Shown here one piece after another: positions 1-7,878 of a DNA stretch of 42,866 nt. The stretch spans positions 1 through 42,866 of the forward strand of contig DAOUGI010000013.1 in NCBI GenBank assembly GCA_034429215.1, read 5' to 3'. How positions within the stretch are numbered: position 1 is the stretch's first letter; each line of letters begins with the position of its first letter. Both the position numbers and the translations under genes were made by a program. Below the pieces are notes generated by a model, which saw only the letters and a list, made by a program, of their open reading frames with translations, made no database searches and was not told where the DNA came from. Origin of the DNA: JAFGOG01 sp034429215. GTDB lineage: Bacteria; Chloroflexota; Anaerolineae; JAAYZQ01.

Positions 1-75
1 CTGGCCCTGGAAAGCAAAGTAACCCGGCCCACCCCGCATTGTAGCACAAGCGGGCGAAAGGACCAAGAACAATGA
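1..75 (+). CDS. Possible 3' end of an upstream gene (partial)
   Basis: The first reading frame is open from the left edge to a TGA at 73-75 and would end in GRKDQEQ. The stop overlaps the recombinase start codon in an ATGA arrangement, a common sign of translational coupling. Only 24 codons are visible and no family can be recognised, so the frame may be open by chance. Confidence 0.3.
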   Translation: MALESKVTRPTPHCSTSGRKDQEQ

Positions 76-1733
76 GCGACAACGGAAACGGCAACGGCCA
101 CGGCAAACGGGCGGTGCTATACGCCCGATGCAGTGGCGACGACAGGGGCAAGGATGGGCGCAACCTCGCCAGCCAACTGGAATTGGCGCGGCAATACGCC
201 CTGGGCAAAGGGTATCAGATCGTGGAAGAGGTGAGCGAAGATGACAAGGGCGCAAGCGGCGCAGCCTTTGAGCTGGAAGGGTTGACCCGTATCAGGGCAA
301 TGGCTGCCGCCGGCTCTTTTGACGTGCTGATACCCCGTGAGATTGACCGTCTGAGCCGCAACCTGGCAAAGCAGTTGATCGTGGAAGAGGAATTGAGGCG
401 GGTCGGCGTGGGCATCGAGTATGCGCTCGCCGAGTATCCCGATACACCCGAAGGGCGCCTGTCCAAGCATATCCGGGCGACCATCGCCGAGTATGAGAGG
501 GAGAAGATAGTGGAGCGAATTGTCAGGGGGCGGAGTAACAAAGTCAAGGCCGGCAACGTGCTAACCTATGGGCGCGTGCCTTTCGGCTATCAAATGGGTG
601 AAGCAGACGGCAAGGCAACGTTGGTCATCTGCGAGCCGGAAGCTCAGATTGTGCGTCTGATCTTCTCGTGGTATGCCAATGGCAACAGCGACGGCCAGCC
701 GGTGGCCATCACCGACATTGCCCGCGAGCTTACCAGGTTGGGGGTTCCAACACGCGGCGACACAAGCCGCCTGCACTGCGGCAAGAAACGCGGCCTGTGC
801 GAGTGGGCAAGAGGGACGGTGCACAGGATGCTGAAGAATGAGACTTATGCCGGGTGCTGGTATTATGGTAAGACGACAGAGACGCGCGGAGGGCGCAAGT
901 CTGCCGACGAGAGCGCCTGGCTGGCTGTGGAAGTGCCGGCCATTGTAGATCGTAGCACGTGGGCCATAGTCCAGGCGCGGCTGACGGAGAACAGAATGAA
1001 CAACCAGGGTGGAAGGAAAAAGCAGAACTATCTATTGAGCGGGCGTTTGACCTGTGGCTCTTGTGGCCTGAAAATGTCGGGAACAAGCACCCCCAAAGAC
1101 GGAGGGGCATATCGGTACTATCGGTGCCCAGCGCAGCGCCGGCGGCTTGACTACTCCCATGACTGCGGCAACTTTTTGTTTCTCGCCGATCAGGTTGACA
1201 CGGTCGTCTGGGATTGGTTGAAGGGGTTTCTGACCAACCCGGAAGAGCTGGCGCGTGGCCTGCGAGAGCACCAAGCACAGGGGTACAAAGAGCACGAGCC
1301 TACCTTCCGGCGCCTTGCCGTGATTAACGACCTGCTGACCGAGAATCAGAAACAACTGGACCGGCTTTTAGATTTGTACTTGATGGGTGACTTTCCAAAG
1401 GATGCATTGACCGACCGCAAGGCCCGGCTGGAAATGACGATCCGTGGGCTGGAACGCGAGCGGGTCGGCCTCATGGCCCGGCTGGAATCCGCAACGCTGA
1501 CCGATGAACAGATACGAGACATCATGAGCTTCGCGGCGCAGCTTGCGCCAGGGCTGGAAGAGGCAGACGAAGACTTGACAGCGAGGCGCGTGCTTGTCCA
1601 AAGGCTGAGAGTACAAGCCGTCCTGTCAACAGAAGCTGACGGTTGTCAGGTGGTGGACGCGAGCTGCGTGGTCGACGACGATGGGCATTTTGTGCTGCGT
1701 CAACTCGCAACATTCGGACAAAGGGGCCAATGA
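72..1733 (+). CDS. Large serine recombinase (site-specific integrase family)
   Basis: A 553-residue large serine recombinase, the class that integrates or excises phages and integrative elements through a phosphoserine-DNA intermediate. The N-terminal resolvase domain (about 13-157) has the expected nucleophile in YARCSGDD (S21) and the arginine-rich active-site segment IDRLSRN (92-97). A recombinase domain follows (about 165-270, starting at the YGRVPFGY segment). A zinc-ribbon domain has cysteines at C328, C331, C352 and C365. The C-terminal third contains a leucine-rich coiled coil (about 410-490) of the kind that controls synapsis. A purine-rich GAAAGGA sits about 10 bases before the ATG. 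All catalytic features look intact. No other phage or element genes lie to the right, so any mobile element would extend to the left of the window. The attachment site cannot be identified. Confidence 0.95.
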   Translation: MSDNGNGNGHGKRAVLYARCSGDDRGKDGRNLASQLELARQYALGKGYQIVEEVSEDDKGASGAAFELEGLTRIRAMAAAGSFDVLIPREIDRLSRNLAKQLIVEEELRRVGVGIEYALAEYPDTPEGRLSKHIRATIAEYEREKIVERIVRGRSNKVKAGNVLTYGRVPFGYQMGEADGKATLVICEPEAQIVRLIFSWYANGNSDGQPVAITDIARELTRLGVPTRGDTSRLHCGKKRGLCEWARGTVHRMLKNETYAGCWYYGKTTETRGGRKSADESAWLAVEVPAIVDRSTWAIVQARLTENRMNNQGGRKKQNYLLSGRLTCGSCGLKMSGTSTPKDGGAYRYYRCPAQRRRLDYSHDCGNFLFLADQVDTVVWDWLKGFLTNPEELARGLREHQAQGYKEHEPTFRRLAVINDLLTENQKQLDRLLDLYLMGDFPKDALTDRKARLEMTIRGLERERVGLMARLESATLTDEQIRDIMSFAAQLAPGLEEADEDLTARRVLVQRLRVQAVLSTEADGCQVVDASCVVDDDGHFVLRQLATFGQRGQ

Positions 1734-1764
1734 TAGCTCGGCCTGGGCATTGGGCTTCTCTTCC

Positions 1765-1793
1765 TTGAATTTATTCCTCAACCGTGATACAAT
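1765..1793 (+). promoter_or_regulatory. Sigma70-type promoter of the sensor kinase operon
   Basis: TTGAAT at 1765-1770 and TACAAT at 1788-1793 are separated by 17 bases, and a TG dinucleotide at 1785-1786 makes an extended -10. Transcription would start near 1800, giving a leader of about 40 bases before the kinase start at 1842. Confidence 0.75.
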
Positions 1794-1841
1794 GCAGCTA
1801 CCCAGCAAGGGCATGGACACCACGTCCAAGAAAGGATGCAG

Positions 1842-3833
1842 ATGGATCCTTCGCTTCGAGCACAGCTTGAGAAGGTCTTGCCCGAGCGCTGCGCGGCAGT
1901 GGCCGATGGTTGGTACCAGGCGATTGCGAAGACCGGCTACCTGCCCTTGGCCGCGGCAGACATACGCCGGCGCCTGGCCGACTTGGCCGGCCAGGCTGCC
2001 ATATTCCTGGTCGGCGAGCGGTTCGACGAGGAAAAGGCCCATGAGATCGGCGTGGCGCTGGCCCAGTTCCACTGCCTTCAGCCGGAAGGCTTGGGCCAGA
2101 CGATAGGCGTCCTGGCTCGTGGCTTTGTCGAAGGGCTGCCGGCCGATCAAGCTGCAGCACTACAGCCTGACCTGGCTGCTCTGCTTGAGGGAGTGGTCAC
2201 CGGTTTTGTGTGGCAGGCGCGTGAGACCGTCCTGGCCGAGCAGGAATCTGTTCGCGCCGCGCTCGTCGGCGAGCTAAAGGTGACCGAAAAGGCGCTGCGT
2301 GAGTCAGGCTGTGAGCTGGAGGTGCGGGTCCAAGAGAGGACCGCCGAGCTTGCCCTGGCCAACGAGGAGCTGCGCCTCGAAATCGCCGAGCGCAAGCGGG
2401 CGGAGGAGGCGCTGCGCGAGAGCGAAGCGACGGCCCGGACGCTGCTGAATGCCCCTGTCGACCTGGCTGTGCTCGTGGATTCCAATGGGATCCTGCTTGA
2501 CGTGAATGAGGCGTTTGCCAAGAGGTTTGAAAAATCGCCAAGCGAACTCATCGGTACGTCCGGCTGGGATTGGCTGCCGCCGGACGTAGTTGAGCGCCGG
2601 AAGCCCTATTTTGAAGCAGTGCTCCGATCGGGTACGCCGCTTCGTTTCGAAGATGAGCGCTTGGGACAATGGTTTGACAACCGGGTTTATCCCATCTGTG
2701 ATCAGGATGGCAAAGTAGCCAAGGTTGCTCTGCTGGCCCTTGACGTTACAGACCTGAAGCTGGCGGAGCAAGCGCTGCGCGAGTCGGAAGAGCGGTGGCG
2801 TTCCCTGGTTGAGAATGCTCCCGACATCATCCTGACTGTCGACCGCGAAGCGCGGATCCTGTTCACCAATCGCGGCGGATCTGGGCCAGACCTGGGGGCG
2901 AGTCCCTACCTCGGCTGGAATCTCGTCGAGTTTGCCCAGCCGGAGGCGCGCGAGCTGACGAGCCAATCGATCGAAAAGGTGTTTGTCGAAGGAACCAAGG
3001 GTTATTTTGAGGTGCCCGCTGCCTTGCCCGACGGTACCTCAGCCTGGTTCGCCAATCACATCGGCCCGATCAGGCGCAGCGGCCAAGTGGTGGCGGCCCT
3101 GATCGTCTCTCGTGATATTACCGGGCGCCGGCAGGTAGAGGAGATCAAAGACAACCTCATCCGTGACGTCTCTCATGAACTGAGGACACCCCTGGCCAAG
3201 ATGCAGATGAGCCTCGATCTGTTGCTGGAGCTGCTCGAGCAAGAGCCGATAAATCGCCAGAGAGCAATCGGCGTCGGGCAGATGATCTTTGGCAACGTGC
3301 AGCGGCAGTTACAGACCGTCGAGACGATCCTGGATCTGTCGACCCTGGAGTCGGGCCGGATTGTGTACGAGCGGATCCAGATCTCGCCCGCTGTTCTAGT
3401 CCACGACGCGCTTCAGTACATGCAGCCCATGGCCGAGGCAAAAGGGCTGCAGTTGATAGCCAGCGTGCCTGAGGACCTCCCGTCGATGGAGGGTGACCTG
3501 AAACGGTTATCTCGCGTTCTGGTCAACCTGCTCGACAATGCGATCAAGTTTTCAGAGCGAGGGCAAATCGTCATTTCGGTTCAAGAATATGAGCACGAAA
3601 TCCAGTTCGCCGTCAGCGACCAGGGCTCCGGCATCCACAAGGAGAACCTGGGCAAAATCTTTGAGCGGTTCTACCAGGAGCGGCCCCAGATCCCCGGAGC
3701 AGGGGTTGGACTGACCATCTGCCAGAGGATCATTCAGGCCCACAGAGGGCGCATATGGGCCGAGAGCCCGGGCCGAGGGCAGGGCACCACGGTGCGCTTT
3801 GCCCTGCCAGCAGGCAGCAAAGGAGGGGAGTGA
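1842..3833 (+). CDS. PAS-domain sensor histidine kinase
   Basis: A 663-residue histidine kinase with no membrane segment, so probably a cytoplasmic sensor. The N-terminal helical region (about 1-150) resembles RsbRD-type N-terminal domains, a weak family call. A coiled coil (about 145-190) leads into two PAS domains (about 195-310 and 315-430). The dimerisation domain carries the H-box SHELRTPLAK with the phospho-accepting histidine at about residue 445. The ATPase domain shows the N box (NLLDNAIKF), G1 (DQGSGI) and G2 (GAGVGLTI). An ATG at 1836 touches the AAAGGA ribosome-binding site, whereas the ATG at 1842 sits 5 bases after it, so 1842 is preferred. The stop TGA shares one base with the ATG of the receiver gene, indicating a cognate pair. 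The ligand of the PAS domains is unknown. Confidence 0.93.
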   Translation: MDPSLRAQLEKVLPERCAAVADGWYQAIAKTGYLPLAAADIRRRLADLAGQAAIFLVGERFDEEKAHEIGVALAQFHCLQPEGLGQTIGVLARGFVEGLPADQAAALQPDLAALLEGVVTGFVWQARETVLAEQESVRAALVGELKVTEKALRESGCELEVRVQERTAELALANEELRLEIAERKRAEEALRESEATARTLLNAPVDLAVLVDSNGILLDVNEAFAKRFEKSPSELIGTSGWDWLPPDVVERRKPYFEAVLRSGTPLRFEDERLGQWFDNRVYPICDQDGKVAKVALLALDVTDLKLAEQALRESEERWRSLVENAPDIILTVDREARILFTNRGGSGPDLGASPYLGWNLVEFAQPEARELTSQSIEKVFVEGTKGYFEVPAALPDGTSAWFANHIGPIRRSGQVVAALIVSRDITGRRQVEEIKDNLIRDVSHELRTPLAKMQMSLDLLLELLEQEPINRQRAIGVGQMIFGNVQRQLQTVETILDLSTLESGRIVYERIQISPAVLVHDALQYMQPMAEAKGLQLIASVPEDLPSMEGDLKRLSRVLVNLLDNAIKFSERGQIVISVQEYEHEIQFAVSDQGSGIHKENLGKIFERFYQERPQIPGAGVGLTICQRIIQAHRGRIWAESPGRGQGTTVRFALPAGSKGGE

Positions 3834-4222
3834 TGAATTTTGTCATTCTGATCGTCGAAGATGACGACGAATTGCAGGATCTGTACGCGGCAATGCTGGA
3901 ACACACCGATTGTCGCATTACCCGTGCCTACGACGGGCTCGATGCCTGGGACAGGCTGCAAGAGACTACCCCCGATCTGATCCTGCTAGACATCATCCTG
4001 GGCGAGATGATGGGGGACGAATTCTTTGCCAAAATCAAGCAGGACCCCATCTACCGGGACATTCCAATTGTCATCGTCAGCGTCCTTGCGCCCGAAACAA
4101 TCCAGCACCTGTTGGAGATAGATTCCCGAGCTCTGTTCCTGCGCAAGCCGTTCCGCAAGGCGGAGCTGTTGGACGTGATTGAGAAGGGCATGGCTCAACA
4201 TCGTGCCAAGGAGCAAAGATAA
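3833..4222 (+). CDS. Single-domain response regulator (receiver only)
   Basis: A 129-residue CheY-like receiver with no output domain. The acidic pocket is in VEDDDE (E9-D11), the phosphorylation site is D53 in ILLDIIL, the switch residue is S83 and the conserved lysine is K105 in RKPF. The start is fixed by a strong AAAGGAGGGG at 3819-3828 and the TGATG overlap with the kinase stop. Phosphorylation by the upstream kinase is the natural inference. With no DNA-binding or enzymatic domain, its output must be protein-protein contact. The methyltransferase gene that starts two bases after its stop is one candidate downstream partner. Confidence 0.95.
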   Translation: MNFVILIVEDDDELQDLYAAMLEHTDCRITRAYDGLDAWDRLQETTPDLILLDIILGEMMGDEFFAKIKQDPIYRDIPIVIVSVLAPETIQHLLEIDSRALFLRKPFRKAELLDVIEKGMAQHRAKEQR

Positions 4223-4223
4223 A

Positions 4224-5039
4224 GTGGATACCACAACATGGGCGCCTGACGAAATCCCCCTGGACAGGCCGAACGCGGCCCGTATTTACGATTATCTCTT
4301 GGGCGGTTATCACAACTTTCAAGTCGATCGGTTGGCGGCCGACCGGCTGGCCGAGACCAATCCCGACATTCGCATGTCGGCGTGGGTCAACCGTGCCTTC
4401 TTGCGCCGCTGCGTCCAGTTCCTGGTTGAGCAGGGTATCGACCAGTTCCTGGACATCGGCTCCGGGATGCCCACCGTGGGCAACGTTCACGAGATCGCCC
4501 AGGCGGCCGCTCCGTCCGCTCATGTCGTTTACGTCGACATCGACCCGGTCGCCGTGGCCCACAGCCAGGTCATACTGCGGGGCAACCCCAGCGCGGTGGC
4601 CATTCGCGCCGACGCGCGCCAGCCCGACCAGATTCTCGACCACGCCGAGGTCCGGCGCCTGCTCGACTGGGGCAGGCCAGTCGCTGTCCTGTTTGTTTTG
4701 GTTCTGCATCTGCTGCCCGATGACGATCAGGCCTATCACACGGTGGTCACCCTGCGCGATGTCCTAACGGCAGGCAGTTACTTGGCCGTTTCGCACCCTT
4801 CTTACGAAGATGCTCCATCTGCTCTCCTCCAGCAGGTCAACAAGCTCACAGAAACAGCGGCTTCTCGCTACCAATACCGGACCCTCGCCAAGATCCGGCG
4901 CTTTTTCGACGGGCTAGACCTGGTCGAGCCCGGCCTTGTCTATACCCCTCTGTGGCGCCCGGAAAGCCCGCAGGACCTGCTAGTCGATGAGCCGCAGCGT
5001 TCCCTCTGCTTTGCCGGCGTTGGTCTCAAATCCTCATAG
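4224..5039 (+). CDS. SAM-dependent methyltransferase, Methyltransf_19 (DUF574) family
   Basis: A 271-residue protein matching the PF04672 family of S-adenosylmethionine-dependent methyltransferases, common in actinobacteria and Chloroflexota and of unknown substrate. Family hallmarks are the N-terminal segment RPNAARIYDYLLGG, the SAM-binding motif DIGSGMPTVGNVHE and VYVDIDPVAVAHS, which binds the ribose. The GTG at 4224 is chosen because AAGGAG lies 10 bases upstream (4208-4213), it follows the receiver stop by one base, and the family normally begins just before this point. An ATG at 4179 would overlap the receiver gene by 44 bases without a site. Sharing an operon with a histidine kinase and a receiver suggests its activity or expression is tied to that signal. 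The pairing is seen; the functional link is inferred. Confidence 0.9.
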   Translation: MDTTTWAPDEIPLDRPNAARIYDYLLGGYHNFQVDRLAADRLAETNPDIRMSAWVNRAFLRRCVQFLVEQGIDQFLDIGSGMPTVGNVHEIAQAAAPSAHVVYVDIDPVAVAHSQVILRGNPSAVAIRADARQPDQILDHAEVRRLLDWGRPVAVLFVLVLHLLPDDDQAYHTVVTLRDVLTAGSYLAVSHPSYEDAPSALLQQVNKLTETAASRYQYRTLAKIRRFFDGLDLVEPGLVYTPLWRPESPQDLLVDEPQRSLCFAGVGLKSS

Positions 5040-5067
5040 AGGATTGCTTGCTGTGTCGGATGCCTCG

Positions 5068-5111
5068 TGTGCCGCATGTTTCACAGAGATCCCCTTCAGG
5101 GGATGGCGACC
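5068..5111 (+). repeat. Dispersed 44-bp repeat, intergenic copy
   Basis: A 44-base element centred on the small inverted repeat ATCCCC-TTCA-GGGGAT (5089-5103). About 36 of the 44 positions match the segment at 38856-38899 on the minus strand, which lies inside the rarA fusion gene. The core GAGATCCCCTYCAGKGGATG is shared. Only these two copies were found in the window by eye. Confidence 0.65.
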
Positions 5112-5199
5112 TGCCGGCCATGCTTTGGGCGCTCTGCCTTCTGGCTGCCATACCCTGCTGCGCACCTGCGTGCTTGCGTGCTGACCACTGATTGCTAAA

Positions 5200-5228
5200 T
5201 TGACGCTTCCTCCCACTTGAGCTATAAT
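5200..5228 (+). promoter_or_regulatory. Sigma70-type promoter of yvcK
   Basis: TTGACG at 5200-5205 and a perfect TATAAT at 5223-5228 are spaced by 17 bases. The predicted start near 5235 leaves only 7-13 bases before the yvcK start codon, so the transcript barely includes its GGGAG ribosome-binding site. Confidence 0.85.
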
Positions 5229-5247
5229 AGCCAGTTGGGAGATGGAC

Positions 5248-6264
5248 ATGCCGAGTGCCACCGCGAGTCAGAGTCAGGACAGTCATGCCTTCAAGGTCGT
5301 CGCCATCGGCGGCGGAACCGGGCTTTCGACTTTGCTGCGCGGGCTCAAAGCCTATACACCCCACATCACCGCCATCGTCACCGTCGCCGATGACGGCGGC
5401 TCGTCTGGCCGGCTCCGGCGTTCTCTGGGAGTCCTGCCGCCCGGTGACCTGCGCACCTGCATTGCCGCCCTGGCCGATGATGAGGCGCTGCTCACTCAGC
5501 TCTTCCAGTACCGGTTTGGGCATGGCGAAGAGCTGGACGGCCACTGCTTCGGCAACCTGTTTATCACCGCCCTGGCCGCCGTCACCGGCAGCTTTGAGCG
5601 GGCCATCGTTGAGGCCGGCCGGGTGTTGGCCATCCGGGGGGCCATCCTGCCCTCGACGCTGCAGAACGTCACCCTGGTGGCCGATCTGCGAGCCGAACCG
5701 GCCGTGGCGGCCCCGGCTTTGACCCGCATTGAGGGTGAGTCGGCCATTCCCAAGGCTGGCTGGCCCATCGAGCGCGTCTCTTTACAACCTGAGGGGGTGC
5801 GCGCCTATCCCGAGGCAGTGCGGGCCATCCTGGCCGCCGACCTGATCATCGCCGGGCCGGGCAGCCTGTTCACCAGCATTCTGCCCAACTTGCTGGTGGA
5901 CGGTATCCGGCGCGCCGTAGCCGCCTCGCCGGCCCGCAAGCTATACGTGTGCAACGTCGCCACTCAGCCGGGCGAGACCGATGGCTTTGACGTGGGGCAG
6001 CACGTCGACGCATTGCAGCGCCATGTCGGGCGTGGGCTATTTCCCTATGTTTTGGCCAACGATGATCTGCAAGCCAGCTCGGAGCAGCCTCACCTCAAGC
6101 CGGTGGCTCTGAGCCATGGCCCATCACCGGAGAGCCAGGCTGACTGCGGCTACCAGGTCATCGCCGCCGACATAGTCGATCGGGCCACTCCCTGGCGGCA
6201 CGATGCCGGCAAGCTTGCCGGACAGATCGTGCGTTTCTATAACAGCCATTGTGCGTCATCCTGA
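5248..6264 (+). CDS. yvcK: YvcK/CofD-like gluconeogenesis factor
   Basis: A 338-residue member of the YvcK family, which is related to the CofD phospholactate transferase. In Bacillus it is needed for growth on gluconeogenic carbon sources and for cell shape, and it binds UDP-sugars. The signature nucleotide-binding start KVVAIGGGTGLSTLL is followed by VTVADDGGSSGRLR and LPPGDLRTC. GHCFGNLFITAL and the late segment AGPGSLFTSILPNLL are also present. Length is normal for the family. Two ATGs are possible: the one at 5242 touches the GGGAG site and the one at 5248 sits 6 bases after it, so the latter is taken. In many bacteria yvcK sits with rapZ and whiA; here it stands alone ahead of the CBS and gap genes, which fits a central carbon metabolism role. 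Confidence 0.93.
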   Translation: MPSATASQSQDSHAFKVVAIGGGTGLSTLLRGLKAYTPHITAIVTVADDGGSSGRLRRSLGVLPPGDLRTCIAALADDEALLTQLFQYRFGHGEELDGHCFGNLFITALAAVTGSFERAIVEAGRVLAIRGAILPSTLQNVTLVADLRAEPAVAAPALTRIEGESAIPKAGWPIERVSLQPEGVRAYPEAVRAILAADLIIAGPGSLFTSILPNLLVDGIRRAVAASPARKLYVCNVATQPGETDGFDVGQHVDALQRHVGRGLFPYVLANDDLQASSEQPHLKPVALSHGPSPESQADCGYQVIAADIVDRATPWRHDAGKLAGQIVRFYNSHCASS

Positions 6265-6357
6265 CGGTATGACCTGCCCTGCGACCCCAGGCCGGGGTAA
6301 GCACGGGGATTACCCATAGGGTTTACCTAGATCTATGTTTTGCGAGGAGATGATGAC

Positions 6358-6732
6358 ATGAAGACAGCAGCGGAGATTATGACCAAGCCCGTTGTCGACA
6401 TCGAGCCTGATGCTACAGTAGCTCAGGCGGTTGCCAAAATGAAAGAGAACAAGATCTTTAGCTTGTTAATCAAACACGACAAGCGCATGAACACCTGGGG
6501 CTTTATGAGTGAGACCGACGTCATAGAAAAGGTCGTGGCCAAAGGGCTCGATCTGACGGCAGTCTATGTCCACGAGATCATGACCAAGCCGGTCATTACT
6601 GTGGCGCCCACTGCAAGCCTCCAGGACTGCGCCGCGCTGTTAGCCCGGGCCGACATCCGGCGGGTGTTGGTCTACGACGGCAAAAACATCGTCGGCATCG
6701 TCAGCAGCCGCGATATTTTTAATGCTTTGTAA
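6358..6732 (+). CDS. Two-CBS-domain protein
   Basis: A 124-residue protein made almost entirely of a CBS pair: CBS1 at about 3-58 (AAEIMTKPVVDIEPDATV) and CBS2 at about 63-122 (VHEIMTKPVITVAPTASL, ending VGIVSSRDIF). CBS pairs usually bind adenine nucleotides and regulate a partner protein; no catalytic domain is attached. The start is set by GAGGAG at 6344-6349, 8 bases before the ATG; two nearby ATGs are in other frames. It ends 19 bases before gapA, whose ribosome-binding site fills the gap, so the two are probably co-transcribed. An adenylate-sensing role next to a glycolytic gene is plausible but inferred. No convincing promoter was seen in 6265-6357. Confidence 0.9.
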   Translation: MKTAAEIMTKPVVDIEPDATVAQAVAKMKENKIFSLLIKHDKRMNTWGFMSETDVIEKVVAKGLDLTAVYVHEIMTKPVITVAPTASLQDCAALLARADIRRVLVYDGKNIVGIVSSRDIFNAL

Positions 6733-6751
6733 GCTTGAAGGAGGATACTTT

Positions 6752-7762
6752 ATGAAAGTCAAAGTTGGAATTAATGGTTTCGGCCGTGTAGGCCGGCAGG
6801 CGCTCCGCGTCATGCTTGAACGCTATCCTAACGACCTGGAAGTAGTAGCGGTGAACGATATCACCGACAGCAAGACGCTGGCTCACCTGCTCAAGTACGA
6901 CTCGACCTACGGCCGCTTCCCGGCCGAGATCGAGGTTGGCCCGGACTATTTTCGCATCGACGGCAAAGAGATCAAGGTCTTTGCCCAGAAGGATCCGGCC
7001 ATGATCCCTTGGCAAGAGATGGGCGTGTCGATCGTCATCGAATCTACCGGCCTGTTTACCGATGGCAGCAAGGCGGCCGCGCACTGCACCGCTGGGGCGA
7101 AAAAGGTAATTATCAGCGCCCCGGCGACCAACGTCGACCTGACTGTGGTCATGGGCGTCAACGAGCGCACCTACGATCCGGCCGCCCATCACATCATCTC
7201 CAACGCGTCGTGCACCACCAACTGTCTGGCCCCGGTGGCCAAGGTCCTGCACGATAGCTTTGGCATCAAGCGAGGGCTGATGACCACCATCCATGCCTAT
7301 ACCAACGACCAGCGCATCCTCGACTTGCCGCACAAGGATTTGCGTCGCGCCCGCGCTGCTGCGCTGAACATTATTCCTACCAGCACTGGCGCCGCCAAGG
7401 CGGTGGCCCTGGTCATCCCCGAGCTGAAGGGCAAGTTTGACGGCTATGCCCTGCGCGTGCCCACGCCCACCGTGTCGATCGTTGACTTTACTGCCGAGTT
7501 GGAGCAGGAAGCGACTAAGGACCAGGTCAACGCCGCGCTCAAGGCCGCCGCCGAGGGCGAGCTGAAGGGCATTATGGCCTATAGCGAAGAGCCACTTGTT
7601 TCTTCTGATCTGCGGGGTGATAGCCACTCCTCAATAGTCGACGGCCCGCTAACCAGCCTGATCGGCAATATGATCAAGGTGGTTTCCTGGTACGACAATG
7701 AGTGGGGTTATGCCTGCCGTATCGCCGACCTGACCCATTACCTGGCCCAAAAAGGGGTGTAG
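6752..7762 (+). CDS. gapA: Glyceraldehyde-3-phosphate dehydrogenase, type I
   Basis: A 336-residue phosphorylating GAPDH that interconverts glyceraldehyde 3-phosphate and 1,3-bisphosphoglycerate. The NAD-binding fold begins NGFGRVGR and has the NAD-type segment VAVNDITD. The catalytic cysteine is C154 in SNASCTTNC, and the partner histidine lies in TIHAYTNDQ. The C-terminal motif SWYDNEWGYACR is intact. The ATG at 6752 is preceded by a strong GAAGGAGG at 6736-6743. Length and motifs are normal. In many Chloroflexota and other bacteria pgk follows directly; here only a remnant of pgk remains, so phosphoglycerate kinase must be encoded elsewhere. Confidence 0.98.
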   Translation: MKVKVGINGFGRVGRQALRVMLERYPNDLEVVAVNDITDSKTLAHLLKYDSTYGRFPAEIEVGPDYFRIDGKEIKVFAQKDPAMIPWQEMGVSIVIESTGLFTDGSKAAAHCTAGAKKVIISAPATNVDLTVVMGVNERTYDPAAHHIISNASCTTNCLAPVAKVLHDSFGIKRGLMTTIHAYTNDQRILDLPHKDLRRARAAALNIIPTSTGAAKAVALVIPELKGKFDGYALRVPTPTVSIVDFTAELEQEATKDQVNAALKAAAEGELKGIMAYSEEPLVSSDLRGDSHSSIVDGPLTSLIGNMIKVVSWYDNEWGYACRIADLTHYLAQKGV

Positions 7763-7776
7763 AATACAAATCGGAA

Positions 7777-7869
7777 ATGAGCCACATCTCCACCGGCAGG
7801 GGCGCTGGCCTCGAGCAGTTGGAGGCTGAGACCCTGCCGGATGTGGCCGTTCTTCTCGACAAAAGGTAA
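7777..7869 (+). pseudogene. pgk: C-terminal remnant of phosphoglycerate kinase (pgk)
   Basis: The 30 codons between gapA and the next gene encode SHISTGRGAGLE followed by LEAETLPDVAVLLDKR and TAA. This corresponds to the extreme C terminus of phosphoglycerate kinase, whose family sequence is typically xHISTGGGASLE, then a Leu-Glu-Gly turn, then LPGVAAL. One glycine of the GGGAS nucleotide-binding turn is Arg here and the serine is Gly. The first roughly 360 codons of pgk are missing, and gapA ends only 14 bases upstream. The position downstream of gap matches the usual gap-pgk order. This is best read as the scar of a pgk deletion. Translation of the short frame is possible but would not give a functional kinase. 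Confidence 0.75.
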
Positions 7870-7878
7870 GGTGCTTAT

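Noticed and set aside
6265..6357. A terminator or promoter between yvcK and the CBS gene
   Set aside because: There is a small ACCCC/GGGGT inverted repeat near 6285 but no T-run, and no -35/-10 pair with acceptable spacing.
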